Source: Ascaphus truei (taxonomy: Eukaryota > Chordata > Amphibia > Anura > Ascaphidae). Taken from it: a stretch of DNA of 64,000 nt. A program made the position numbers and the translations under genes. How positions within the stretch are numbered: position 1 is the stretch's first letter; the number at the start of each line of letters is the position of its first letter. The stretch spans positions 37,563 to 101,562 of the forward strand of contig WSYH01001932.1 in NCBI GenBank assembly GCA_036426205.1, written 5' to 3'. Of this stretch, positions 10,570-20,690 are shown in pieces. Under the pieces are notes generated by a model that did no database searches, was not told the DNA's origin, and was given only the letters and a program-made list of their open reading frames with translations.

Positions 10570-12629
10570 ATGGCTCTGCAGAGCGCAAAGAAGAACAACG
10601 GCGATCTGAGAAAGGACATGAACCGCCCGAGCACCCGGGCAGCGGGGGCAGAAATGGCGCCGCTTTCAAATGCCGGCTCAGAGTCAGGGAGAGAGGAGGA
10701 CACAGCGGAGGGCCCGGAACAACGGCCGGTCCGCATAGGCGACTTTGATTGGCTTTACAGAGATTTAAAAACCCTCCTGCAAGCGGAGATCCAGGAGCTC
10801 CGCAAAGATGTTCAAACGATTGGTGAAAGAACCGGAGCCCTGGAGGTAAAGATGGCGGCCACAACGAAATCAATTAAGAAGTCTGAGAAGAAATCCGCCT
10901 ATCTTCAGACCCAAATTACAGACCTGGCTGACCGGCAAGAAGATGCCGAAACAGGGATCGCCGCAATAATATAAGGGTCCGCGGCATCCCTGAAGTAGTG
11001 ACAGATGTGGAAGGATTTGTTTCACGTTGGCTTGCTTCGCTCCTACCTGAGCTTCCAGAAGGGGAGCTCCTGATGGACCGTTGCCACCGGGCCCTCCGGA
11101 GTAGGCCGGTGGCAACAGAGCAACCCCGTGATGTTATAGCCAAGCTATTTCCGGACAAGGGAGGCTGTGTTCCGGAAACTAAAGCAGAAGGGGCCTTCCG
11201 ATTCAAAGAGGCCTCCCTTCAGATATTCCAAGACCTCTCCCCAGTAACCCTCAACAGAAGAAGAAGGTTGCAGCCCATAAGCAAAAAAAGACGGTGTGAA
11301 ACAGCGCTAAAAAACAATAAAAAGTATACTTAGTAGAATAAAAAGTGCAAAAATAAACAACTGGCAGCCGGGTGAAAACTGACCGTACAGTCAGTCAAAG
11401 AACATGGAAAAAAAGGATTACCGGCGCCAAAAAATAATGAATAAATGTCAGTATGCCAAATGCTGTTGACATAAAAACAGGGCAAGCTAACAACACATAA
11501 CAGACAAGACAGACAAACACAACCACACTAGCAAAGCTAAAAATTAATACAAAGCTATTTATTAACACAACTAATGCTGGGTTCCGGAGGATGACTCAGA
11601 CACCAAAATCCAGAGGGGTAAAAATGAAACCCTACTCAGAAGACCCTGGATGGGCAAAAGCAGTACACGAACCAGATATAAGCTCTAAAACATAAGAAAA
11701 CGGGAAGTTTTCGTATGTTTCAGAGCTTATATCTGGTTCGCGGAGGACACTGCGTAGCAGCTGGTGAAGCCGTGGGGGAAGAGGAGTGAGAGAGGAACAC
11801 TCGCATTGGGAGCATTGCATCGCATCGCATTGGGAGCATCGCGGGGCGTGACGTCATATCCGCCCGGAAGTCCCGCAGTTCGTGTGACTCACCTTCCACC
11901 CCTATCACGTGGGGACGCCTGTGAGAGAGCTCCGGTCGCCATCTTTGGAGAGCATCAGTGCGATTTCAGTCTAAACTGATTTTGCCCATCCAGGGTCTTG
12001 TGAGTAGGGTTTCATTTTTACCCCTCTGGATTTTGGTGTCTGAGTCATCCTCCGGAACCCAGCATTAGTTGTGTTAATAAATAGCTTTGTATTAATTTTT
12101 AGCCTTGCTAGTGTGGTTGTGTTTGTCTGTCTTGTCTGTATGTGTTGTTAGCTTGCCCTGTTTTTATGTCAACAGCATTTGGCATACTGCACCATAATTT
12201 GTTTCTTTTTCTCTCTCTTTTACATATTGCACGGTCTATGATGAGAGTCGTCAGTATATTTTTTCATCATCTGTTCATCTAAGGACTTTAATTGGACTCC
12301 ACACTGTATGGTTTGGATTTGATTGACATTTATTCATTATTTTTTGGCGCCGGTAATCCTTTTTTTCCAGGTTGCAGCCCATCACAAGAATCCTTAGAGA
12401 AAGGGCGATCAGATATAGATGGACCTTCCCATTTGGCTTGCTGGTGCTGAAGGGAGGGAAGGCCATCACCATGAAGGAGCCCGAGGAAGGGGAGGACTTC
12501 TTAAACAAACTGGGTGTGAGAGAGGGACCACCAATGAGCCCACGGAGCACACAAGCACCGGAGGAAGGATGGCAGAAGGCGGGGAAATCAAGGAAGAACC
12601 GAGAGGCAGAAGAAAGTGATGAGGACTAA
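10570..12629 (+). pseudogene. LINE II ORF1 (coiled coil plus RRM-type RNA-binding protein), interrupted
   Basis: L1-type ORF1 protein, which in this clade binds the element RNA as a chaperone. From the ATG at 10570: a disordered acidic N-terminus, then a coiled coil (LLQAEIQELRKDVQTIGERT to about residue 130). A frameshift near 10970 leads into the RRM core NNIRVRGIPEVV, followed by LLMDRCHRALRSRP. The C-terminal domain reaches NRRRRLQPI at 11278, is cut by a 1.1-kb insertion, and resumes at about 12369 with QPITRILRERAIRYRWTFPF, ending at the TAA at 12629. Removing the insert and its duplicated target restores the RRRLQPI-TRIL reading. Overall architecture matches L1 ORF1 (about 330-350 residues). 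Confidence 0.8.
11279..12368. mobile_element. 1.1-kb long-inverted-repeat insertion with 14-bp target duplication
   Basis: AGGTTGCAGCCCAT occurs at 11265-11278 and 12369-12382. The insert is largely self-complementary: GGATTACCGGCGCC near 11417 pairs with GGCGCCGGTAATCC near 12349, CAGCATTTGGCATAC-type blocks pair, and CCAGAGGGGTAAAAATGAAA pairs with its complement near 12010. A central perfect-looking hairpin sits at 11667-11741 (GAACCAGATATAAGCTC and its complement). No coding sequence. A 14-bp target duplication is too long for most DNA transposons and typical of endonuclease-primed retroposition, which is odd for a foldback structure. Confidence 0.75.
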
Positions 12630-14125
12630 GGGGAGGGAAAAGGACATGGCCGGCTGTTGTTTTAAAGAGTTCTAAAAGTTTTAAAGGTTTCAGTTAATAC
12701 AGCTTGCCCTGAGCACCTGAGTACTTGAACCTCATGCACGGTTTTGCCCCACGGCAGCAGGAGGAGGCTTGAGCAGATACAGAGACTGCCTAGCCCCCGG
12801 CCACCCCTTTACAACAAAGACTAAGGCCAAAATAAAACTTTGTATAATCCGTACCTGATGTTGAATCAGGGGAAAAGATGGACGCTGTCAGTGGAACGCA
12901 GAAGGGCAAGATGGCGGTCTCGGATGGCAAGGGTGACATGCTTGATGCAGACGGATGGAGAAGAGTGGATGGCGGGAAGATCGGGCTGTCTTTGCGGGCT
13001 TCTTACAGGAAAATGGCGGCGTCCGGATGTGCGTCACAGGAAGTGACCAGGCAGCCATCTTGGAGGATGCAGGGGCGGCCCGATAGCTGACGTCTGCATG
13101 CGGCGACGGGATCCCTCGGCTCTCGCAAGATTAGGTCAGGGACAACGGAAGAACACGGACATAATCACGGCCTGGGACAGAAGGCTGCGTGTCGGCTCTG
13201 GGGGATAGAGCGGGGACGCAGGGGGCCCGGAAGCCCATAGCAGCGGGCACGTTTGCAGATGCCGGGGGATGTGTCTTCCACGGGCGCGCCAGCAGGATAA
13301 GTGGGACGGAAGGAGAGGGGGGACGTAGAATATAGTCATGGGAAGGCATAGGCTCCCTAGAAGGGGAATGGAGGACGAAGAGGCGAGAGGGGGCTGGATG
13401 AGGCAGTGAACAAAGAGCTAGGCTGTCAGGGAGGGGAGGGTTTTTGGGTAAATACGAAGGAGGGAGCAAAGGATAGGAGAGGAAGCTATATGAGAGTCTT
13501 AAAGCCGCTAGGAGAGAGTCCCTCCCGAGGGGAGTCAGAGGGGGGGGGTCAAATGGGGATGTCAGAGCAAGCGAGACAGTTATTAGGGGTTAGAGGGCTG
13601 CTAGGTCGGTCAATTGTTTAGAGGGTTAGTTGTGGCTCGGCTGCGGGTTGGGGGCAGAGGGGGTACGCATTATTCCGAGTGGTTATTTCTAGGTTAAGGT
13701 TAGTTTCTGTAGAGGGGGGGAGGGAGGATCGGGGTCCTTGCCCACCGTTGTCATGGGTCTCCACCCGAGCACTGGGGCGCCTATACCCAGGCGGCTCAGG
13801 AAAGTCCTCACTGGGCCAGCGGACATGGGAGCTAGCGGCGGGAAGAAGATCATCCGGAGCTGTTCCCAGGCTGGACTCCCAGGAGGGGCAGATTTGGCGA
13901 CAGGAGGGGTTCGACCCCAGACAGTCGTCGATTGTTCTTTTACTGTATTTTTATGTTGTTGCGTCTGTGTCTCAATGTTTCCCTTGTGTGCATTCCTATG
14001 TGTTCCCCCCTTGCAGTCAGTAAGCACGGCGCGGCAGTGGACCAGCCAACAGGAGACAACCTCGCTCAAGATACCTATTCATGACGTGTTAGTCAGTGAT
14101 CAAGCTCAGCTCAGGGCTCATCTAC
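12630..14125 (+). other. LINE II inter-ORF spacer
   Basis: GC-rich (GGGAGG, CGGAAG tracts) with only short frames of low conservation. It contains a G-tract at 13530-13545 and a pyrimidine/GT-rich piece (13930-14020) just before ORF2. I found no motif supporting a gene. Confidence 0.6.
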
Positions 14126-17100
14126 ATGGGTAAGGATATTGTAATTTTATCACATAACGTGAAGGGTTTCAATAGTCCGCATAAGCGAAGAGTGGCCATG
14201 ACCAATTATAAAAGATATGACCCAGACATTATACTGTTACAGGAGACTAATTTTTCCAAATCCAGCTCCCCGAAGTTCATCGATAGGAGGTACACGCAGT
14301 GGTTTGCGGCTTCGGCCAATAAAAAACAGAGAGGTGTGGCAATTCTGTTGCACAACCGCTTGCCACTAAAGGTTAACCTTGTAAAAAAAGATAAGAACGG
14401 CAGGTTTATAATTATAGTGGGGGAATTACAGGGCCAAACCATCACAGTGGCAAATGTATATGCCCCTAGCGATCCGGCGGAACCCTTCTTAGATAAATTC
14501 TTCTCCTTGCTTAGAACCTTGGCCCGGGGCTGCGTAGTGGCGGGTGGGGATTTTAATCAAACCCTGGACCCGGTCTTGGACAGATGCACTCCGGGAGGTG
14601 GTAAGTAACGAACGGTCCGGGCAGCTTGGGCTAGATGGCTTAAGGCCAGCAGCCTCATAGATATCTGGAGGGAACAATATCAAGGGGAGAAGGGTTTCAC
14701 CTTTTACTCACACCCACACGACAGATACAGCAAGATAGACTACCTCTTTGTGTCGAACAGAATGGTCTCTCAGATCTCCCACATGGGTATCCATGATATT
14801 TCATGGTCAGATCACGCACCAATTGAGCTGCGGTGCACAGATTTTAGGCTAGACAGGCCAGGAGCGAACTGGAAACTTAACAAGTTACTGTTAAAAATCC
14901 CCGAGTTTGAGCTGAAGGTGGGGGACAAAATCAGGGACTATTTCCAAGAGAACGTCGGCAGTGTGGACTCACACTCCATCCTCTGGGAGGCCCATAAGGC
15001 CAATCTCCGCGGAGAACACATTGGATTGGCGAGCAGACGAAAAAGGGAGAAGGACGCTAAAATTAAACAATTACAGTCGGAATTGGCCGTCCTATCTGCC
15101 TGACATAAAGAAAACAAACAAGCTTCAACTCTACAGAGGCTGCTTGATACCAAAACAAAACTAAATTTACTGCTGACCTCCCGCACTGAAAAGGAGATAT
15201 CCTGGTCCAAGCGGAAATTCTTTGAGAAAGCGAACAAGTCAGATACTCTGCTTGCCAATAAACTTAAAGAGAGAGATCAAAACTTCCGTATCCAGGCAAT
15301 TCGGACAAAGAACAGTGACCTTACTTCTGACCCCAAAAAAATAGTGGAGGAATTCAAAGAATACTATGCGACCCTCTATGATGGGACGAAGGTCTCCCAT
15401 GGAGAGGCCACTCACAGGCGATTGAGGAAATTTCTGGAGGGGGCAAAACTACCCAGGTTACGCAGAGAGGAAAGGAAGATTTCACAATGGAGGAGCTTTT
15501 AGAGGTTATGAAGACACTGAAGCCATCCAAGGCCCCAGGCCCTGATGGTTTTTCCAATCTATATTACAAAAAATTCCGTAAAATTTTAGCTCCTCACCTC
15601 TTGCGGCTTTTTAATTCATTTCTGGAGGGTGCCCCTATCCCGGGTCAGATGCTCCAGGCGTCCATCTCAGTGATGCACAAACAAGGGAAGGACCCAGCCG
15701 ATTGTAAAAGCTATAGGCCCATATCTCTGATTAATTCGGATATCAATTTTTTTTCCAAATTACTGGCGAACCGGCTTAATTGGGTTTTGCCAAAACTGGT
15801 CCATCCTGATCAAATAGGGTTTATATGCGGCAGACAGGCGGCAGACAACACCAGGCGGATTATTGATTTGATAGATCTGGCAAAAAAGAATAATATCCCA
15901 TCCTTGGTGGTTAGTTTGGACGCCGAGAAAGCTTTTGATAGAATAGATTGGCCCTATCTGAGAGAGACGCTTGGGGAGTATGGCCTGGGGGGGGAGAATG
16001 ATAGACGCCATTTTGGCTCTGTATGTGGAACCGACGGCGAAGGTCAGACACCAGGGCTTCCCGTCGGAAGAATTCCCGATTAAAAAGTGGCACCAGGCAG
16101 GGCTGCCCCCTGTCCCCCCTCCATTTTGCACTATGCATTGAACCCTTGGCAGCACATCTGCGCTTCAGCCCCGATATAGCAGGGATTCAAATTGGGGAGG
16201 AGTCACATAAAGTGGCCCTGTACGCCGATGATGTTATCTTAACATTATCACGGCCCCTTACCTCTCTGCCAAATGTCTTCAGTACGCTGGGGGAATTTAA
16301 TAAGATATCCGGCTTTAAGGTCAATCAGTCAAAAACAGAAGTTCTGAATATTAACCTCCCCAAGGTCACAGTAAAATTAATCGCAATAAATTTCAACTTC
16401 AGATGGCAAGCCTCCCACATTAAATACCTAGGGATTAACATCACGAAAGATTATAGCGCCCTTTATAAACCAAATTACCCCAGACTGATCAGGACTCTGA
16501 AGGAGGACCTCAGGAGATGGTCGAGATATGGAATATCATGGATTGGTAGAATCCAGTGCTTAAAAATGAATCTGCTCCCCAGAATTCTGTACTTGTTCCA
16601 AACTCTCCCTGTACAAGTGGCCAGGGATGAGATCCTCCGTCTGCAGGCCTCTATGGTGAGATTTGTCTGGGGTAATAAGAAGCCACAGATTAAAAGTAGT
16701 ATTCTAATTCGGCCTACGATCAGAGGGGGTCTCGCGGTACCTGACTTGTTGTCGTATTTCAAAGAGGCTCAATTAGCTCAAATTACACAGTGGCACACAC
16801 ACCCAAGCATCCGCAGGTGGGTGGCGCTGGAAAAAGAGTATTGTTCCCCAGTGGAGCTACAGGATTTAATCTGGCTACCAAAAAAGGTGTACAGGACCTT
16901 CAGTTTCCCGCTATCCGCAGTGGGCAGCTCGTTGGCGGTGTGGAAGGGCAGCAGATTTACGGGTGCGCTTACCAAGCGACACTCATTAATGACCCCATTT
17001 GTGGGTAACCCTGATTTCGCTCCGGGTCTGCAGAGCAAAGATTTTTAAATTTGGAAGAAGAAGGACCTCACGAGGCTCTTACATCTGGAGGGTAGTTTGT

Positions 17101-17920
17101 CCATCAAAACCTTTGAGCACATTAAAACAGAAAAAGAGTTGCCAAACTCGGAATTCTTTAGATACCTCCAGATTAGAGCGTTCTACACTAAAATACCAAA
17201 ACGCCCCAAGCGCACAAATTTTGAGCAGCTCTGTTCAAGAGGAACAGATACCTCGGGACTAATTTCTAGCATATGTAGAGAGGTGGTCTGTCCTGCGAAG
17301 GATGAGGACTTCAAACTGAGTTATCAGACTAGGTGGTAGGAGGACTTAGGGGAGACCTTAGAGGACGAGGACTGGGACACTATTGTACTGGCGGCGGCAA
17401 AAAGTTCTATATGCACCACATTAAAGGAGAACGCGTATAAGGTCCTAATGAGGTGGTACCTCACCCCGCCGAGATTGGCTAAGTTTGTCAGAGACTACCC
17501 CCCATTGTGCCCGAAACAATGCAGGGAACAGGCTGACCTGTTGCACATGCTGTGGAGTTGCGCAAAGGTGGCCCCAATTTGGGAGGACATCACAAATTGG
17601 CTACAGAGAATTCTCGGACACACTGTCCCTTTGGATCCCTGGTTGTTTCTGTTGGGCAGGCGCACCCGGGGTCTAAACAGATCGGAGCACAAATTAATTG
17701 CACATTTTGCGACAGCTCTAAGATGCGAACTCGCAGCTTTGTGGAAGCAACCCGATTTACCCAGTATCCCAAAGATTCGGAACAGAATATGGTACGTTTG
17801 CCGGATGGAGCAGTTGACGAGTTTAGTTAATGACACCGACACAAATTTTCTAAAAACTTGGGCTCCTTGGCTGGCCCAAACGGATATCCATGGGGTAGAT
17901 ACCTCCAACATATTGCTGTG
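14126..17920 (+). pseudogene. LINE II ORF2: APE endonuclease, reverse transcriptase, CCHC tail
   Basis: Start chosen at ATG 14126 (MGKDIVILSHNVKGFNSP), the usual APE-domain start. Endonuclease motifs: LLQET, GVAILLH, VANVYAPS, GGDFNQTLDP and, after stop TAA 14606, YSKIDYLFVS and SDHAPI. After TGA 15101 and a shift near 15480 the RT follows: SKAPGPDGF, YRPISLIN, VSLDAEKAFDRI (first catalytic Asp), GTRQGCPLSP and LYADDVILTL. A second shift falls in the G-run at 15987-15994. The thumb (ISWIGRIQCLKMNLLP) leads through TAA 17046 and TAG 17337 to the C-terminal box CPKQC...LLHMLWSC. The in-frame stops keep the frame, so this is a relatively young but dead copy. The family nicks DNA and reverse-transcribes its RNA at the nick. 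Confidence 0.9.
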
Positions 17921-18328
17921 ATAGTCAAACACGCGTTCTCCTTGGATGTGCGGGCTCCGTCGTTTGACATCCTAGAGACAGGCAGGGCGGACGGAGGGGC
18001 TCTCAGGGATCAGCGAGAGAGCCATGAGCCACGGAAGGAGGTCTCTTCGTAGTTGACAAGGTCCACACAGCACAGCAAGGAGGTGGCAGCTCCTCCGATG
18101 GCAAATCACCCCCCCCTTTTTCTTTCCCCTCACCCCATCCCCCCCTGTTGTCTTAGCGTATTGTCTCGTACGTCAGTCAGTCTCCCCGGTAAGTCTGGTT
18201 TTGTATGTATAGGAAAAAAGTGGCGCTTTGGTTACAGAAATATAAGACAGTGTATTGTTAGAGAATTGTTTGCCTGTACCATGCGTTCAATACAAATCTT
18301 TGGTTGAAAAAAAAAAAAAACATGTTGA

Positions 18329-18690
18329 TTTGTTTTAAATTGTTCCATTGGCTCCTTTGATACTGTAACAAAATACGGTGTTTCTAGAATGTACACTACT
18401 GTCCAGGCATACTGTACTGTATACTGTAGGCATGCTCAGTACTGCACATCACAAGAGTATTAAAAAATATAGAAGACACATACTGTACTGTACAGTATGT
18501 ACTGGTACTGTATAGAAGACACATACTGTATGTACTGTAATACAGCACACAGATGTTGGGGGTACTGTAGAATAAATGCATACTTTTTATTTTTTTTCGG
18601 GTTTATTACACAGTATATATAAAAAAGTATTGTATTGTATACTGTACGATCGGAAAACATCAGCATACTGTTTCAGGTATTCTATCCTAA
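18329..18690. other. element 1 internal region, TACTGTAC-rich
   Basis: Non-coding. It is dominated by overlapping ACTGTAC/TACAGTA motifs (notably 18400-18560), which also mark the non-coding parts of element 2. Confidence 0.5.
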
Positions 18691-18822
18691 TCAATAAGAA
18701 CGGCCACTAAACTCTAGACTCCGGTACGTGGTTTTTAAAATCCGATTCAGCAATGTGCAGGCATTGTTACACAAAGCGATATTATCCATCGAAATCCCTC
18801 CATTTGCCGTTCGTTTTCTTTT
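18691..18822 (-). CDS. candidate second exon of the element 1 forkhead-like gene
   Basis: On the minus strand, a pyrimidine-rich acceptor ending TTTTTCCTCAG opens a 44-codon frame starting KRKRTANGGISMDNIALCNN and ending with TGA at 18691. The same acceptor and start are conserved in element 2 (28352, KRNFDIKLKKAEGGISMDL, then a stop), although those regions are otherwise non-coding-like. The GGISMD core is shared. The basic start could be a nuclear-localisation segment. The exon lies downstream of a strong GTGAGT donor at the end of the forkhead-like ORF. In this copy a direct join at that donor would create a stop, so the exact splice is unresolved. Confidence 0.4.
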   Translation of the reverse strand, partial: KRKRTANGGISMDNIALCNNACTLLNRILKTTYRSLEFSGRSY

Positions 18823-19051
18823 CTGAGGAAAAACAAAAAAAAAAGTTTTACTGTAATGGTCAGTCCCCTAAAGAAGTTCCCAGTCAGTCCCACCAATAAT
18901 TTTCTCGGGGGGCGTCTCCTGTTCACATGCGCATGCGCCTACCCTCGATGTGATGACACGCATATGCGTTTCAAGAAGGTTCCAATGCGCATGCACCTAG
19001 CCTTTCACCAATTGTGCAGTATCTACTGTAGAAGCCGCTCAGCCAATGATA

Positions 19052-19411
19052 CTGCTGCGGCCAAGTTTATTCGAGCATTTGCCCGTTCTTGGCCGCAGCA
19101 GTAGCCTGGCGCGCGCCGGAGGGTGACGGGCGCGCGCCGAAGCAGCGGAAGAGCGCCCTCCGATCGGGGCGCTCTCCCTACCGCTGCCGGGTCCGCCGGG
19201 TCCCCCGGAACCCCCTGCCGCCGTCCCCCACATCGCGGGACACCAGGGCTCCCTCGGGGAGCCCTGGACGCGCGTGCAGGGGGCGCAGGCTCGCGAAGAC
19301 GCGTGACCGCGCGTCGGTGACGCGCGGCACGCCGAGGGGCGGCCACTAGCAAGCCGGGAAATCTCCCGGCTTGCGGATCTGGCCGCACTGCGATTAAGTG
19401 TGTCGCCAGTG
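19052..19411. mobile_element. CpG-rich MITE with TA duplication
   Basis: TA flanks both sides (19050-19051 and 19412-19413). Ends CTGCTGCGGCCAAG...TTATTCGAGC and, inverted, CACTGGCGACACACTTAATCG resemble the ends of element 1 and of the MITE at 41144-41544. The first 55 bp form a hairpin (CTGCTGCGGCCAAG with CTTGGCCGCAGCAG). The interior is extremely CpG-rich (GGCGCGCGCCGG). It has a near relative at 33916-34297. Apparent reading frames through it are composition artefacts. Confidence 0.75.
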
Positions 19412-19492
19412 TATTGCTTACAGGAGAATCGCTTGACTTTTGAATCGCACCGATATTGATATTTTCAAAATAAAAAAATACGGCAACATTAC

Positions 19493-20035
19493 TCACCATA
19501 GAATTTCCCAATCAGCTGGCGCCGGCGCCGGGCCACTGCCAGTCCAGTATTCTTGATCAGACACGTTGACAGTTGACAGCGGGACTACTACACCTGTAGT
19601 CAGCTGATGAGGCTGGAAATCGCTTAGGTACATGCAAGCTTGATCGAAAATGCACGTGAAATCTGGCTCAGCCGGCAGGTATCCGTGCGTGGACAGACAG
19701 CAAGGGTTGTCACTGACGGTGGGACCATTATTGGAAGCCGGTGCTGGTGCTGGTGCATTGCTTTGCAGCGACTGTCGTTTCTTAGTTGGTTTTAACACGA
19801 CCTTTCGCCTTTTGCCGTCTGCATGATCATAGATACAGGAAAAAGCCGGTGATACACACCAATACCCTCCAATAAATTCATAATCAATACGATAAAAACA
19901 TGGATCGCTACATAACCTTTTCCTTATTGCACTCTTCCACACATGAGGAGCTGGCGAAAATTTGTAAAAGTCATAGTTTTCGATTAAAATACTGATAAAT
20001 TTGAACAACTGTTGCCATCTTATCATCTGTTGCAT
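19493..20035 (-). CDS. forkhead-like (winged-helix) DNA-binding protein encoded by element 1
   Basis: 180-codon open frame. The second Met (20026) aligns best with the start of the element 2 copy. The N-terminal ~60 residues match the forkhead recognition-helix region: ENYDFYKFSPAPHVWKSAIRKRLCSDPCF corresponds to FPYYR...WKNSIRHNLSLNxCF, and GGYWCVSP to GKGxYWxxDP. The canonical KPPYSYxALI helix 1 is missing, so this is a shortened winged helix. A basic segment (GKRRKVVLKPTKKRQ) follows, then a Pro/Ala-rich linker and a hydrophobic, acidic tail. The ORF ends at a consensus splice donor (CTATG/GTGAGT), suggesting further exon(s). Probable role, inferred: a nuclear DNA-binding protein controlling the element or binding its ends. 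A second, frameshifted copy lies at 28930-29343. Confidence 0.7.
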   Translation of the reverse strand: MQQMIRWQQLFKFISILIENYDFYKFSPAPHVWKSAIRKRLCSDPCFYRIDYEFIGGYWCVSPAFSCIYDHADGKRRKVVLKPTKKRQSLQSNAPAPAPASNNGPTVSDNPCCLSTHGYLPAEPDFTCIFDQACMYLSDFQPHQLTTGVVVPLSTVNVSDQEYWTGSGPAPAPADWEILW

Positions 20036-20468
20036 TAATCATCTGTTGCATAAATACGCATACGTTCTGTCGGGTGTGGAGAATAACAGAAACTGGTCTT
20101 TGTCTTTCTTTAATATGGAAATCCTAAATTGATACATTTTTGCAACCTCTTCCTTCAGTCCAAAGGCCAAGTTACAATAGCACACTGTGGTATCTTTTTT
20201 AAACTAAACACCTGCAAGTCGACACATTACTGAAGCACATGTGCATTACAATTCATGAATATCTGCCATCTGGCGGACACGCGAAAAATTGCAACCTATT
20301 AAATCCGAACCATTCTCAATAAACGCATGAACCGCGCATCAACCGCGCATGACCCGCGGCTGAGAACGCAACATGAATGCGGCATGCACCCGGTGAAGTG
20401 CGTCGCATTCGGAAAAAACCCCAGGAAAAATGCGGTGATGTTTTAGAATAAAAGGGGTTGCAGCAGTA

Positions 20469-20690
20469 TCATCTGCGAACAGAGATATCTTGTATTGTTT
20501 ATATCCAATTTCTATTCCTTGGATGTCCACATTATCTCAAATTTTGGACGCCAGGGGTTCTATGGTCAGTGCAAAGAGGAGATGGGATAGGGGGCATCCT
20601 TGTCTTGTGCCATTTTTAATATTGAATCTCTGCAGGCTACCCCCTGGGAGTTTCACCATTGCTGATGGGTCTTGATAAGAGTTATGTTTT
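20469..20690 (-). pseudogene. LINE I: RT fragment containing the FADD box
   Basis: The minus strand reads IQGIEIGYKQYKISLFADD up to the element 1 junction, with upstream RT motif-B-type sequence (RQGCPLSPLLFAL-like) in neighbouring frames. The reading continues on the far side of element 1 at 5857. The 5' end is lost near 20690 at a T-run. Confidence 0.8.

Larger units (their letters stand above)
10426..18318 (+). mobile_element. LINE II: nearly full-length Tx1/L1-clade retrotransposon
   Basis: The flanking direct repeat AACATGTTGA (10416-10425 and 18319-18328) and the A-run at 18307-18320 mark a target-primed insertion into element 1. The downstream host sequence (tttgttttaaattgttcca) resumes the element 1/2 consensus seen near 26440. 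Two ORFs are present: ORF1 (10570-12629, with an insertion) and ORF2 (14126-17920, with stops and frameshifts). The GC-rich leader and inter-ORF spacer contrast with the AT-rich host element. It is the reference copy for the LINE fragments at 3.2-5.9, 20.5 and 23.8-24.1 kb. Confidence 0.85.
5860..20466. mobile_element. element 1: Tc1/mariner-like DNA transposon carrying BEN-like and forkhead-like genes
   Basis: The element interrupts LINE I exactly at its FADD active-site codons. Left flank and start are GGATTATA/CAGTGGCGGC; right end and flank are GGGTTGCAGCAG/TATCATCTGC, giving a TA target duplication (5858-5859 and 20467-20468). Removing it restores a continuous LINE reading across FADD-[I/V]ILTLS. 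Cargo in order: transposase (minus, 8160-8550), BEN-like gene (plus, 8560-9700) and forkhead-like gene (minus, 20035-18691). LINE II (7.9 kb), an L2-like fragment and a CpG-rich MITE inserted later, so the original length was about 6-7 kb. The left subterminal 200 bp aligns with that of element 2 (shared GCGAG(C/T)TGTTGTCTT). The Tc1/mariner assignment rests on the transposase motifs and the TA duplication. Confidence 0.75.

Noticed and set aside
19023..19511. 162-codon Arg/Pro/Ala-rich minus-strand ORF, and similar frames at 33881-34377
   Set aside because: Both lie in the CpG-rich MITEs; high GC removes stop codons. The frames are not conserved between the two copies.
5860..20466. Alternative that the forkhead-like and BEN-like genes are host genes hit by transposons
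   Set aside because: Both genes recur with the same order and the same flanking ends in element 2, and the derivative at 41144 shows the ends mobilise, so cargo of a transposon fits better. Genome-wide copies would be needed to exclude a segmental duplication.
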